Positions 44,221 through 53,274 of a DNA stretch of 64,000 bases are shown one piece after another. A model generated the notes under the pieces. It did not search any database. It saw only the letters and a program-made list of their open reading frames with translations, and had not been told where the DNA came from. The stretch is from CAVPEV01 sp963703555 (GTDB lineage Bacteria > Actinomycetota > Actinomycetes > Actinomycetales > Cellulomonadaceae). The position numbers and the translations under genes were made by a program. The stretch lies in the NCBI GenBank assembly GCA_963703555.1, contig CAVPEV010000043.1, positions 1 through 64,000 on the forward strand. The letters are read 5' to 3'. Position 1 is the stretch's first letter. The number at the start of each line of letters is the position of its first letter.

Positions 44221-44637
44221 CTACAGGATCCGCTCGACCGTCGGCGGGGTCGCCTCGATCCACGAAGTGAGCCCCGCAAACGCCTCCCTGGACATCACGA
44301 GGTCGGACCGGTGCCCGCCCACCTCGATGCTCACCACCAGCGGCGAACCCCGGTGGTCCCGCAGCGGCGTGTGCTCCAGCACCGCGAGGTCCCGACGTCG
44401 CCAGCTGCGCGACGGGCGTGCCGCCAACGACCGACGCCGCCACCAGTACAGCTGCTCCGCGCCGTACTGGGCGATGCCCCGGACCCACGGCGCCGACGAC
44501 GAGCCGGGCTCGCGCACCGCACAGTCGAACGAGCCGACCCGGGCGCTCAGCGCGCGGTGCCGGGACACGCCCAGCAGGACAACGACGACCACCCCCAGGG
44601 CGACCGCGACGCCCACCCACAGGTGCGGTCCGGTCAC
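44221..44637 (-). CDS. DUF2550 family membrane protein
   Basis: A 138-residue protein with one N-terminal membrane helix (WVGVAVALGVVVVVLLG) and a cytosolic or extracellular beta-rich domain (DFCAVRE-like start, YWWRRRSLAARPSRSWRRRD). It matches the pattern of DUF2550 proteins, which sit after atpC in Actinobacteria. The GTG at 44637 leaves 10 bases to the atpC stop. The function is unknown. Gene order from atpB to this gene is conserved, which supports it. Confidence 0.82.
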   Translation of the reverse strand: MTGPHLWVGVAVALGVVVVVLLGVSRHRALSARVGSFDCAVREPGSSSAPWVRGIAQYGAEQLYWWRRRSLAARPSRSWRRRDLAVLEHTPLRDHRGSPLVVSIEVGGHRSDLVMSREAFAGLTSWIEATPPTVERIL

Positions 44638-44647
44638 CCCGGGTCCG

Positions 44648-44926
44648 TCAGCGGGCCTGGGCCGCGGAGACCTCCGCGGCATCCACCACGACGGTGACCT
44701 GGTCCTCGTCGACGGACAGGAAACCACCGTCGACGGTCCACCGGACGACCTCGCCGCCGGACGCGGTGACCCGCAGCTCGCCGGGGCGCAGCACGGCGAG
44801 CACGGGCGTGTGCCCGGGCAGGATGCCCAGCTCACCCTCCGCAGCCGGAGCGGTGACCATGCGCGCCTCGCCCGCCCACAGGCGGCCGTCGGCGGCGACG
44901 AGGTCGACCTGCAGCTGTGCCATCAC
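44648..44926 (-). CDS. atpC: ATP synthase epsilon subunit
   Basis: A 92-residue F1 subunit that couples rotation to catalysis. It has the N-terminal beta-sandwich reading LQVDLVAADGRLWAGEARMV and GELGILPGHTPVLAVLRPGE. It is short, lacking most of the C-terminal helical hairpin, which is usual in Actinobacteria. AAGGAG precedes the ATG. It is the last atp gene of the operon. Confidence 0.94.
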   Translation of the reverse strand: MMAQLQVDLVAADGRLWAGEARMVTAPAAEGELGILPGHTPVLAVLRPGELRVTASGGEVVRWTVDGGFLSVDEDQVTVVVDAAEVSAAQAR

Positions 44927-44962
44927 ACGCTCCTTCCGTCCGGGTCCGAGACTACCCGCGGC

Positions 44963-46435
44963 TCAGAGGTTGAACTCCTTGCGGATCCGCGCCCAGTTGC
45001 GCTCCAGGTCCTCCAGGCCGCCGATGTTGAAGAAGGCCTGCTCGGCGATGTGGTCGAACTCCCCGTTGCAGATCCGGTCGAACGCGTCCACCGTCTCCGA
45101 CACCGGGACGGTGGAGCCCTCCACCCCGGTGAACTTCGTCGCCATGTACGTGTTCTGCGAGAGGAACTGCTGGATGCGGCGGGCCCTGGCGACCACCGTC
45201 TTGTCCTCCTCACTGAGCTCGTCCACACCGAGGATCGCAATGATGTCCTGCAGCTCCTTGTTGCGCTGCAGGATCGACTTCACCCGGGTGGCCACGTCGT
45301 AGTGCCGCTGCCCGACGTACCGCGGGTCCAGCACCCGGCTCGTCGAGGCCAACGGGTCCACCGCCGGGTACAGGCCACGGGAGGCGATCTCCCGGGACAG
45401 CTCCGTGGTGGCGTCCAGGTGGGCGAACGTCGTTGCCGGCGCCGGGTCGGTGTAGTCGTCCGCCGGCACGTAGATGGCCTGCAGCGAGGTGATCGAGTGC
45501 CCGCGGGTGGAGGTGATGCGCTCCTGCAGGGCACCCATCTCGTCGGCGAGGTTCGGCTGGTAGCCCACGGCCGACGGCATCCGGCCCAGCAGGGTGGAGA
45601 CCTCCGAGCCGGCCTGGGTGAACCGGAAGATGTTGTCGATGAACAGCAGGACGTCCTGGTGCTGCACGTCGCGGAAGTACTCCGCCATCGTCAGTGCGGA
45701 CAGTGCCACGCGCAGCCGGGTCCCCGGCGGCTCGTCCATCTGGCCGAACACCAGGGCCGTCTTGTCGAACACGCCGGCCTCGGCCATCTCGTGGATGAGG
45801 TCGTTGCCCTCGCGGGTGCGCTCGCCCACGCCGGCGAACACGGACACCCCGCCGTGGTTCTGCGCGACCCGCTGGATCATCTCCTGGATGAGCACCGTCT
45901 TGCCCACGCCGGCGCCACCGAACAGGCCGATCTTCCCGCCCTCGACGTACGGGGTGAGCAGGTCGATCACCTTGATGCCGGTCTCGAACATCTCGGTCTT
46001 CGACTCCAGCTGGTCGAAGGCCGGCGGCTTGCGGTGGATCGGCCAGCGCTCGGCGATCTCGAGGTGCTCGCCGGGGGCGAGGTTGAGCACGTCCCCAGTC
46101 ACGTTGAAGACGTGACCCAGGGTGACGTCGCCGACCGGCACGCTGATCGGCCCACCCGTGTCGGTGACCGGGGCGCCGCGCACCAGCCCGTCGGTCGGCT
46201 TGAGCGCGATGGCCCGCACGAGCGAGTCCCCCAGGTGCTGGGCCACCTCCAGGGTCATCGTGAAAGAGTTCTCGTCCTCGCCCTGCCCGGACAGGTCGAT
46301 GTCCACGGTGAGGGCGTTGTACATCTCGGGCAGCTGGTCCGCCGGGAACTCGATGTCCACGACGGGGCCGATCACCCGGGCGACCCGTCCGGTCGCGGTG
46401 GCATGGGCGGTCGCTTCGACGGTGCTGGCGGTCAT
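44963..46435 (-). CDS. atpD: ATP synthase beta subunit
   Basis: A 490-residue catalytic F1 subunit. P-loop GLFGGAGVGKTVLIQEMIQR, Walker B LLFIDNIFRFTQAGSEVSTL, and the C-terminal DELSEEDKTVVARARRIQQF are present. The ATG at 46435 (MTASTVEATAHATATGRVAR) was chosen with GCGAGG 6 bases upstream; an earlier in-frame TTG would add 16 residues unlike the family. The gap of 61 bases after atpG holds no gene. Confidence 0.96.
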   Translation of the reverse strand: MTASTVEATAHATATGRVARVIGPVVDIEFPADQLPEMYNALTVDIDLSGQGEDENSFTMTLEVAQHLGDSLVRAIALKPTDGLVRGAPVTDTGGPISVPVGDVTLGHVFNVTGDVLNLAPGEHLEIAERWPIHRKPPAFDQLESKTEMFETGIKVIDLLTPYVEGGKIGLFGGAGVGKTVLIQEMIQRVAQNHGGVSVFAGVGERTREGNDLIHEMAEAGVFDKTALVFGQMDEPPGTRLRVALSALTMAEYFRDVQHQDVLLFIDNIFRFTQAGSEVSTLLGRMPSAVGYQPNLADEMGALQERITSTRGHSITSLQAIYVPADDYTDPAPATTFAHLDATTELSREIASRGLYPAVDPLASTSRVLDPRYVGQRHYDVATRVKSILQRNKELQDIIAILGVDELSEEDKTVVARARRIQQFLSQNTYMATKFTGVEGSTVPVSETVDAFDRICNGEFDHIAEQAFFNIGGLEDLERNWARIRKEFNL

Positions 46436-46495
46436 CTGTGGCCTCGCTTCGCTGGTCCGGGGTCTGCCCGGCATGGTGGTCAAAGTCCGTGTCCG

Positions 46496-47389
46496 TCAGG
46501 AGACGAGCGCACCCGCGCCCGACACGATCTCGCTGATCTCCTGGGTGATCTCGCCCTGGCGCGCCTGGTTGGCCAGGCGCGTGTAGGTACGGATGAGGTC
46601 CTCCGCATTGTCCGTCGCGGTCTGCATGGCCCGCTGCCGGGAGGCTAGCTCGGACGCGGCGGCCTGCAGCAGGCAGCTGAAGATGCGGCTGCGCACGTAG
46701 CGCGGCAGCAGCGCGTCCAGCACCTCCTCGGGTCGCGGCTCGAACTCGTAGAGCGGCAGCACCTCGTCGGCGCTCGGGGACAGGACGCCGTCGACGACCT
46801 CCAACGGCAGCATCCGGATCACCCGCGGCCGCTGGCTGACCATGTTGACGAACTGGGTGTAGACGATGTGCAGCTCGCTGACCCCGCCGTCGTCCGGCTC
46901 GGCCTGGAAGGCCTCGAGCAGCCGGCTGCCGATCTCGTCGGCCAGGGCCGGCGTCGGCGCGTCCGACATCCCGGTCCATGTCGCGGCCAGCGGCCGGTCC
47001 CGGAACGCGTAGTAGCTCACGCCCCGGCGACCCGCGACGTACAGGTCCACCTGCCGGCCGGCGTCCGTCAGCCGCTCGACGAGCCGCTCGGTCTCCCGGA
47101 TGACGTTCGCCGAGTAGGCCCCTGCCATCCCCCGGTCGGACGCCACCAGGAGCACCGCCACCCGGGCGGTGTCGGTACGGTCCGCCAGCAACGGGTGCGC
47201 GATGTCGGAGTGCGAGGCCACCGCCGAGACCGCCCGGGTGAGCGCCCGCGAGTACGGCTCGGCGGCCGTCATCCGGGCCCGGGCGCGGCCGATCCGCGAC
47301 GCGGCGATGAGCTCCTGCGCGCGGAACATCTTCGTCAACGCCTTGGTCGACCGGATCCGCTCCCGGTAGACGCGCTGCATGCCCGCCAC
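46496..47389 (-). CDS. atpG: ATP synthase gamma subunit
   Basis: A 297-residue central stalk protein. The N-terminal coiled coil starts AGMQRVYRERIRSTKALTKM, followed by FRAQELIAASRIGRARARM, and the C-terminal one ends TRLANQARQGEITQEISEIV. The GTG at 47389 aligns with MAGQLRVYR-type starts in other Actinobacteria, in place of the ATG three codons in. It follows atpA after 3 bases. Confidence 0.95.
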   Translation of the reverse strand: MAGMQRVYRERIRSTKALTKMFRAQELIAASRIGRARARMTAAEPYSRALTRAVSAVASHSDIAHPLLADRTDTARVAVLLVASDRGMAGAYSANVIRETERLVERLTDAGRQVDLYVAGRRGVSYYAFRDRPLAATWTGMSDAPTPALADEIGSRLLEAFQAEPDDGGVSELHIVYTQFVNMVSQRPRVIRMLPLEVVDGVLSPSADEVLPLYEFEPRPEEVLDALLPRYVRSRIFSCLLQAAASELASRQRAMQTATDNAEDLIRTYTRLANQARQGEITQEISEIVSGAGALVS

Positions 47390-47392
47390 GGG

Positions 47393-49021
47393 TCAGGACC
47401 TCTTCTGCCGCACGATCTGCTCCTGCTCCACCGGGGTCTCCTCGGCAGGTGGCTCCGCAGGGGCCAGCGGCGTCCCGGCCGACGTCATGAAGCCCGACCT
47501 GAACTCCTCCACCCCCTGCTCCAGCGCCTGCTCCGTCGCCTCCTCCAGCAGCCCGGTGGTCGCGATCGTGTCCAGCACGCCGGTGTTGCGGTGCAGGTGC
47601 TCCAGCAGCTCCTGCTCGAACCGTTCGACGTCCGCGAGCGGCACGTCGTCGAGCTTGCCGTGGGTACCGGCCCAGATGGAGGCGACCTGGTCGGCCAGCG
47701 GGTAGGGACGGTACTGGGGCTGCTTGAGCAGCTCCATGAGCCGGGCGCCGCGGGCCAGCTGAGCACGGCTGGCCGCGTCGAGGTCGGAGGCGAACATCGC
47801 GAACGCCTCGAGGGACCGGTACTGGGCCAGGTCGATCTTCAGCGTGCCGGAGACCTGCTTCATCGCCTTGACCTGCGCGTCACCGCCGACCCGGGACACC
47901 GAGATGCCCACGTCCACGGCGGGACGCTGGTTGGCGTTGAACAGGTCCGACTGCAGGAAGATCTGGCCGTCGGTGATGGAGATGACGTTCGTCGGGATGT
48001 ACGCCGCGACGTCGTTGGCCTTCGTCTCGATGATCGGCAGACCGGTCATCGACCCGGCGCCGAGGTCGTCGGACAGTTTGGCGCAGCGCTCCAGGAGCCG
48101 GGAGTGCAGGTAGAAGACGTCCCCGGGGTAGGCCTCGCGACCCGGCGGGCGCCGCAGCAGCAGGGACACGGCACGGTAGGCCTCGGCCTGCTTGGACAGG
48201 TCGTCAAAGACGATGAGGACGTGCTTGCTCTGGTACATCCAGTGCTGGCCGATCGCCGAGCCGGTGTACGGCGCGAGGTACTTGAAGCCGGCCGGGTCGG
48301 ACGCCGGCGACGCCACGATCGTCGTGTACTCCAGCGCACCGGCCTCCTCCAGCGCGCCGCGGACGGCGGCGATCGTCGAGCCCTTCTGCCCGATGGCCAC
48401 GTAGATGCAGCGCACCTGCTGGTTCGGGTCGCCGGTCTGCCAGGCGGACCGCTGGTTGATGATCGTGTCGACCGCGATCGCGGTCTTGCCGGTCTGGCGG
48501 TCGCCGATGATGAGCTGGCGCTGGCCCCGGCCGATCGGTGTCATCGAGTCGATGGCCTTGATCCCGGTCTGCAAGGGCTCGTGCACGCTCTTGCGGTGCA
48601 TGACGCCGGGCGCCTGCAGCTCCAGGGCGCGGCGGCCCTCGGTGAGGAGCGCGCCGAGGCCGTCGATCGGCCGGCCGAGGGGGTCGACCACCCGGCCCAG
48701 GTAGCCGTCCCCGACCGGCACCGAGAGCACCTCACCGGTGCGGCGGACCTCCTGGCCCTCCTCGATCCCGGTGAACTCCCCCATGACGACGACGCCGATC
48801 TCCCGCACGTCGAGGTTGAGTGCCAGACCCAGCGTGCCGTCCTCGAACCGCAGCAGCTCGTTGGCCATCGCTCCGGGCAACCCCTCGACCTGCGCGATCC
48901 CGTCACCGGCCAGCGTGACGCGACCCACCTCCTCGGCCACCGCGCCCGTCGGCTGGTAGGACTGCACGAAGCTGTCCAGGGCGGCACGGATGTCCTCGGG
49001 TCGGATCGTCAGCTCAGCCAT
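47393..49021 (-). CDS. atpA: ATP synthase alpha subunit
   Basis: A 542-residue non-catalytic nucleotide-binding F1 subunit. The P-loop is LIIGDRQTGKTAIAVDTIIN; the Arg-finger region VGISVSRVGGDAQ is intact. The N-terminus starts MAELTIRPEDIRAALDSFVQ, and a charged tail rich in Pro and Glu extends past residue 515. GGAGGAGATGAG precedes the ATG. It lies between atpH and atpG as expected. Confidence 0.96.
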   Translation of the reverse strand: MAELTIRPEDIRAALDSFVQSYQPTGAVAEEVGRVTLAGDGIAQVEGLPGAMANELLRFEDGTLGLALNLDVREIGVVVMGEFTGIEEGQEVRRTGEVLSVPVGDGYLGRVVDPLGRPIDGLGALLTEGRRALELQAPGVMHRKSVHEPLQTGIKAIDSMTPIGRGQRQLIIGDRQTGKTAIAVDTIINQRSAWQTGDPNQQVRCIYVAIGQKGSTIAAVRGALEEAGALEYTTIVASPASDPAGFKYLAPYTGSAIGQHWMYQSKHVLIVFDDLSKQAEAYRAVSLLLRRPPGREAYPGDVFYLHSRLLERCAKLSDDLGAGSMTGLPIIETKANDVAAYIPTNVISITDGQIFLQSDLFNANQRPAVDVGISVSRVGGDAQVKAMKQVSGTLKIDLAQYRSLEAFAMFASDLDAASRAQLARGARLMELLKQPQYRPYPLADQVASIWAGTHGKLDDVPLADVERFEQELLEHLHRNTGVLDTIATTGLLEEATEQALEQGVEEFRSGFMTSAGTPLAPAEPPAEETPVEQEQIVRQKRS

Positions 49022-49087
49022 CGCTCATCTCCTCCTCGTGCGGCGCGCCACAGGGGCTCGCCATAGGTCCCGACGCACAGGTGCGCG

Positions 49088-49900
49088 TCAGCCGGCAAGT
49101 CGTCGTCTCGCATCGAGCAACCGGGCCAGCACCGTGGCGTCCAGCACATCCGGACCGATCTGGACCCGCAGCCCGCCGACGACCGACGGGTCCACCGTGA
49201 CATGCGGCTCCACGCGCCGGCCGTACAGCTGCTCGAGGATGCCGGCCAGCCGGTCGAGCTGGGCAGGTGACAGCTCGTACGCCGCCGTCACCGTGGCCAC
49301 CTCACGGCTGCGCCGCTCGGCCACGAGATCCGCCAGGTGGGACACCGTGGCCACGAAGCGGCGCCCGCGGGGCGCCACGGCGGCCCGCCGGGCCAGCGCC
49401 GCCGTCGCCGGAGCGGCGTCGCCGCCGAGGATCTCGTCGACCAGGGCGGCGCGGTACCGCGCGGGCACCAGTTCGTCGCGGAGCACGCGCCGCAGCTCCC
49501 GCTGCCCGGACAGGCCGCGGATGATGGTGAACAGCTCCTCCTGGACCCGGTCCAGCTGGCCCGTGCCGTCGGCGCCGGCCAGCTCCGCAGCGAACGCCAG
49601 CTCCTCGAGTGCCTCGGCGAGGTCGGCCTCCGTGGACCACCGCTGCTGAGCGGCCAGGGACACGATCTGCCGGGTGCGCGGGTCCGCGTCGCGCAGCACC
49701 CGGGCGACCAGGTCCGCCTTCGCCTGCGGTGCGGAGGTCGGCTCGGTCAGCGCCCGGCGCAGGCGCGACGAGCCGTCCAGGGCGTCGACCACGGCGAACA
49801 GCTCCGCAGCGAGCACACCGGCCTGTCCGCCGGCCTCGGCCAGCACCGGCGTGAACCGGGACTGCAGCAGCTCCATGGACGCTCGACCGGCACCTCGCAC
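49088..49900 (-). CDS. atpH: ATP synthase delta subunit
   Basis: A 270-residue F1 delta subunit linking F1 to the peripheral stalk. Key parts are SRLRRALTEPTSAPQAKADL, VARVLRDADPRTRQIVSLAA near the front and the C-terminal YGRRVEPHVTVDPSVVGGLR, then VQIGPDVLDATVLARL, typical of the family end. The length near 270 is normal for Actinobacteria, longer than in E. coli. The GTG at 49900 lies 3 bases after the atpF stop; an ATG at residue 9 is the alternative. Confidence 0.93.
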   Translation of the reverse strand: MRGAGRASMELLQSRFTPVLAEAGGQAGVLAAELFAVVDALDGSSRLRRALTEPTSAPQAKADLVARVLRDADPRTRQIVSLAAQQRWSTEADLAEALEELAFAAELAGADGTGQLDRVQEELFTIIRGLSGQRELRRVLRDELVPARYRAALVDEILGGDAAPATAALARRAAVAPRGRRFVATVSHLADLVAERRSREVATVTAAYELSPAQLDRLAGILEQLYGRRVEPHVTVDPSVVGGLRVQIGPDVLDATVLARLLDARRRLAG

Positions 49901-49903
49901 GGG

Positions 49904-50446
49904 TCAGCCCTGCTGCCCGGTGGCGGTCGCCTGGAGCTCGTCGAGGAAGCGGTCGACGACGCGGCTGCGACGGACCTCGTCCGCCAGCGCCTCACCGACG
50001 ATCTTCGAGGCGAGGGCGGTGGCGAGGTCGCCGATCTCGGCGCGCAGCTGGACGGCGGCCTGCTGACGCTCGGCATCGATCTGGCGCTGCGCGGTCTGCA
50101 CGATCCGGCCGGCATCCTCGGTCGCCTTCGCCCGCAGGTCGGCGACGATCCGCGCACCCTCGACGCGGGCCTCGTCGCGGATCCGGGCCGCCTCGACGCG
50201 GGCCTCGGCCAGCCGGTCCTGGTAGGTCGCCAGAGCCTGCGCCGCCTGCTCCTGCGCCACCTCGGCCTGCGCCAGACCACCCTCGATCCTGGCGGTGCGC
50301 TCGTCGAGGACCCTGGTGAAGGCAGGCAGGGCGTAGCGCAGGAAGACCCAGGCGATGAGCGCGGCGGTCACCGCGGACCACACGATGTCAGGAGTCGCCG
50401 GCAGGAGCAGGTTGCTCGGGGCGGCGACCAGAGCGGCGGTGATCAT
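49904..50446 (-). CDS. atpF: ATP synthase b subunit
   Basis: A 180-residue peripheral stalk protein with one N-terminal membrane helix (IVWSAVTAALIAWVFLRYAL, about residues 20-40) and a long charged helix (about 50-150, AQEQAAQALATYQDRLAEA). The ATG at 50446 begins 2 bases after the atpE stop. It has the length expected for a classic b subunit. Confidence 0.94.
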   Translation of the reverse strand: MITAALVAAPSNLLLPATPDIVWSAVTAALIAWVFLRYALPAFTRVLDERTARIEGGLAQAEVAQEQAAQALATYQDRLAEARVEAARIRDEARVEGARIVADLRAKATEDAGRIVQTAQRQIDAERQQAAVQLRAEIGDLATALASKIVGEALADEVRRSRVVDRFLDELQATATGQQG

Positions 50447-50448
50447 CC

Positions 50449-50658
50449 TCAGAAGACGAACCCGGCCACGAAGCCGATCAGCCCGAGGGCCTCGATGGTC
50501 GCCAGGGCGATCAACATGTTGACCCGCAGGGCCCCGGCCACCTCGGGCTGCCGGGCGGTGGCCTCCTGCGTCTTGGCGACCATGATGCCCAGCCCGATGC
50601 CGGGGCCCAGGGTGGCCAGTCCGAATCCGATGGTGGCGATGTTGCCGACGATGTCCAC
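50449..50658 (-). CDS. atpE: ATP synthase c subunit
   Basis: A 69-residue hairpin of two membrane helices forming the proton-driven c-ring. The first helix reads GFGLATLGPGIGLGIM; the polar loop is ARQPEV; the second is MLIALATIEALGLIGFVAGF, with the proton-carrying Glu at 56. The Glu matches the proton-type ring. The 118 bases before it, back to atpB, hold no gene. Confidence 0.95.
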   Translation of the reverse strand: MDIVGNIATIGFGLATLGPGIGLGIMVAKTQEATARQPEVAGALRVNMLIALATIEALGLIGFVAGFVF

Positions 50659-50776
50659 GGGGGGCAGTCCTTCCGGTGCAGGTCCGGGCGGTGCCCGGGC
50701 CGATGGACGAGTGGTGCTGGGGTCCTGCAGAACTTCCGATCGTGCCCCGTGCCGCAGACGGCACGGGCTCAGCAGC

Positions 50777-51646
50777 TCAGTGCGCCTCCTGGGAGAAGTT
50801 GATGTAGACCGCGGTGAGCAGCGTGAAGATGTAGGCCTGCAGCACGGCGATGAACAGCTCGAAGAGAGTGAACGCTATGCCGCCGGCGAGGGTGACCGCA
50901 CCCATGGCCTTCATCACCCCGGTGGCCTCGAAGAAGAGGTAGTGGGTCGCCGAGAACGCCAGGACCAGCAGCAGGTGGCCGGCGATCATGTTGACCAGCA
51001 GACGGATGGTCAGCGTGGCGGGGCGCAGGACGAACGTCGAGATGAACTCGATCGGGGTGAGCAGGATGTAGACCGGCCACGGGATGCCGGCCGGGAACAG
51101 GGCGCTCTTGAAGTAGCCGACGCCGCCGTGCGCGCGGATCCCCGCGATGATGAAGGCCACGTACGCGACGATCGCCATGACCAGCGGGAAGCCCACCACG
51201 GAGGTGCCGGCGATGTTGAGCAACGGCACCACACCAGCGAGGTTCATCGCCAGGATCGTGACGAACATCGTGGTGAGCAGCGGAACGTAGCCGCGGGCCC
51301 GCTTGCTCCCGATGATCTCCTCGGCGATGCCCACCCGGACGAAGTCGAGGACCATCTCCACCATGCCCTGCGCGCGGCCCGGTACCAGCGTCGCGCGCCG
51401 GGCGGCCACCCAGAACACTCCGCAGATGACCACGGCGACGACGATCCGGACCAGCATGATCCGGTTGAGCTCGAATGCGGTGCCCTGGAAGGCCAGCGGA
51501 CCCGGGAAGAACTCCTCGATGGACGGGGTCTGGAACCCGTCGGACCCGCCACTGGTGGCGAGCCGCGCGAGGCTGTACAGGGCGGGCTCCTCGGTTGCGA
51601 TGGTGCCACGCGACCGACGGACGCGAAGCCTCGTCGGTCGCGGCAC
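50777..51646 (-). CDS. atpB: ATP synthase a subunit
   Basis: A 289-residue Fo membrane subunit with about six helices. The essential Arg lies in LRPATLTIRLLVNMIAGHLL, and the FPAGIPWPVYILLTPIEFIS stretch is typical. The GTG at 51646 gives a PRPTRLRVRRSRGTIATEEP start, longer than the usual amphipathic N-terminus, and shows no clear ribosome-binding site. A different start or an initiation signal I cannot see is possible. The 58 bases to atpI hold nothing recognisable. Confidence 0.9.
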   Translation of the reverse strand: MPRPTRLRVRRSRGTIATEEPALYSLARLATSGGSDGFQTPSIEEFFPGPLAFQGTAFELNRIMLVRIVVAVVICGVFWVAARRATLVPGRAQGMVEMVLDFVRVGIAEEIIGSKRARGYVPLLTTMFVTILAMNLAGVVPLLNIAGTSVVGFPLVMAIVAYVAFIIAGIRAHGGVGYFKSALFPAGIPWPVYILLTPIEFISTFVLRPATLTIRLLVNMIAGHLLLVLAFSATHYLFFEATGVMKAMGAVTLAGGIAFTLFELFIAVLQAYIFTLLTAVYINFSQEAH

Positions 51647-51704
51647 TCAGCCATCTTCGGTCGTCAGGAAGCCTAACCCATCGCTGCGGGGTGCTCCGAC
51701 CCGG

Positions 51705-52148
51705 TCAGCCCGCCCCGTCGCGGTCCCGGGGCACGACGTAGGCCGTCGGGTGCCGCGTCACGGCCCGGTAGTCGAGCGCGGCGGAGCCGGTCACACCGAC
51801 GATGAGCACCACGCCCAGCGCCGCCCGGGAGTAGAAGTCCGCCGTGGACAGCACCGCGAGCACGATCCCGAGCACGGCGACCTTGCCCAGCCACGCTCCC
51901 ATGATGACCGCGGTGGTGCGCCCCGCCGGGGCGTCGGCGGTGACGAGCATGGACACCAGCGTCGTGCCGGAGAAGAACGCCGCGGCTCCCGCGCCGATCA
52001 GTGCGCCCCAGACGCCCGGCACCCCCGCGAGCAGCCCGCCGACCACCGCCCCGACCACCGCGAGCCCGCCGACCAGGACGAGCGTGTCACGCAGGGCGGC
52101 GCGGAACACGTCGGTCAGGCGATGGCCGCCAGGCGCGGAGCTGGTCAC
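51705..52148 (-). CDS. atpI: AtpI-like membrane protein of the ATP synthase operon
   Basis: A 147-residue protein with four hydrophobic segments (VLVGGLAVVGAVVGGLLAGV; GALIGAGAAAFFSGTTLVSM; LGKVAVLGIVLAVLST; ALGVVLIVGVTGSAALDY). Actinobacterial atp operons begin with such a gene; members of the Atp I/Z group aid c-ring assembly or ion uptake. Sequence similarity in this group is weak, so the name rests mainly on position between wecA and atpB. The GTG start lies 10 bases after the wecA stop. Confidence 0.78.
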   Translation of the reverse strand: MTSSAPGGHRLTDVFRAALRDTLVLVGGLAVVGAVVGGLLAGVPGVWGALIGAGAAAFFSGTTLVSMLVTADAPAGRTTAVIMGAWLGKVAVLGIVLAVLSTADFYSRAALGVVLIVGVTGSAALDYRAVTRHPTAYVVPRDRDGAG

Positions 52149-52158
52149 GGTCGGTACC

Positions 52159-53274
52159 TTACGGGCGCCCCGACGCGAGGGTCCCCGCGCGCTTGCCGCG
52201 CAGTGGCCCGACGGTCAGCGCCAACGCGACCAGGCAGCCGACCCCGACGCCGACGAGCACCGCCGTCGTCGACACGAGGAACAGCGCCGCGGCCCCGTAC
52301 GCCAGCACGGCCGTCCACACGTACATGATCGCCACGGCGCGCCGGTGGGAGTGACCGAGCGCGAGCAGCCGATGGTGCAGGTGCATCCGGTCGGGGTGGA
52401 ACGGCGACTGTCCGGAGCGCACCCGCCGCGCCACCGCCAGCACCATGTCCAGCAGCGGCAGCACGAGGACGGCCACCGGCAGGAGGATCGGCAGGAACGC
52501 GGGGAACTGCTGCCGGCTGGACACCGTGGCCGGGTCGATCTGCCCGGTCACCTGGATTGCCGCCGCCGACATCACGAGGCCGAGCAGCATGGAGCCCGAG
52601 TCGCCCATGAAGATCCGGGCCGGGTACAGGTTGTGCGGCAGGAACCCCACGCAGGCCCCGACCAGCACCGCCAGCACCATGGAGGAGAAGCTGGAGTAGT
52701 CCCCCGGGCTCGCCCCACGGGTGAGCAGGTAGGAGTAGACGAAGAAGGCCGACCCGCCGATCGCCAGCAGGCCGGCAGCCAGGCCGTCCAGCCCGTCGAC
52801 GAAGTTCACCGCGTTCATCGCGACGACCACGACGAGCACGGTGAGACCGAGCCACATCTGGTCCGACCCGACGACGATGCCGGCCAGCGGCAGCTGGTAC
52901 AGCTGCACCCCCTGCCAGACCAGGAACAGCGCCGCGAGCACCTGGCCAGCGAGCTTGGTCCCCCAGTCCAGGTCCCAGATGTCGTCGGCCACGCCGACCA
53001 GGCAGACGATCGTCGCACCCCCCACCAGGCCCCACACCGGTCCGGGATTCGCGAAGACGTCGGCCAGGAACCTCAGGCGCCCGGCGACGACGAGCGCCAC
53101 GAGCATGCCGACGAGCATCGCCGTGCCGCCGAGCCGTGGGGTGGGGATGGCGTGCACGTCGCGCTCACGGACCGCGGTGATCGCGCCCCACCGCAGCGCG
53201 CACCATCGGGCCACCGGTGTCAGCAGGTAGGTGACGGCCGCAGCCACCAGGGCCAGCAGCAGATAGACCCTCAC
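52159..53274 (-). CDS. wecA: WecA-like polyprenyl-phosphate GlcNAc-1-phosphate transferase
   Basis: A 371-residue membrane enzyme with about 11 segments that transfers GlcNAc-1-phosphate to decaprenyl phosphate, starting arabinogalactan or related wall polymers. It shows TPRLGGTAMLVGMLVALVVA, LVGVADDIWDLDWGTKLAGQ (Asp pair), MNAVNFVDGLDGLAAGLLAI, FMGDSGSMLLGLVMS and DRMHLHHRLLALGHSHRRAV, the order of the WecA group. The mycobacterial homologue is Rv1302, which holds the same position before the atp operon. Its GTG overlaps the tsaC stop (GTGA). Confidence 0.93.
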   Translation of the reverse strand: MRVYLLLALVAAAVTYLLTPVARWCALRWGAITAVRERDVHAIPTPRLGGTAMLVGMLVALVVAGRLRFLADVFANPGPVWGLVGGATIVCLVGVADDIWDLDWGTKLAGQVLAALFLVWQGVQLYQLPLAGIVVGSDQMWLGLTVLVVVVAMNAVNFVDGLDGLAAGLLAIGGSAFFVYSYLLTRGASPGDYSSFSSMVLAVLVGACVGFLPHNLYPARIFMGDSGSMLLGLVMSAAAIQVTGQIDPATVSSRQQFPAFLPILLPVAVLVLPLLDMVLAVARRVRSGQSPFHPDRMHLHHRLLALGHSHRRAVAIMYVWTAVLAYGAAALFLVSTTAVLVGVGVGCLVALALTVGPLRGKRAGTLASGRP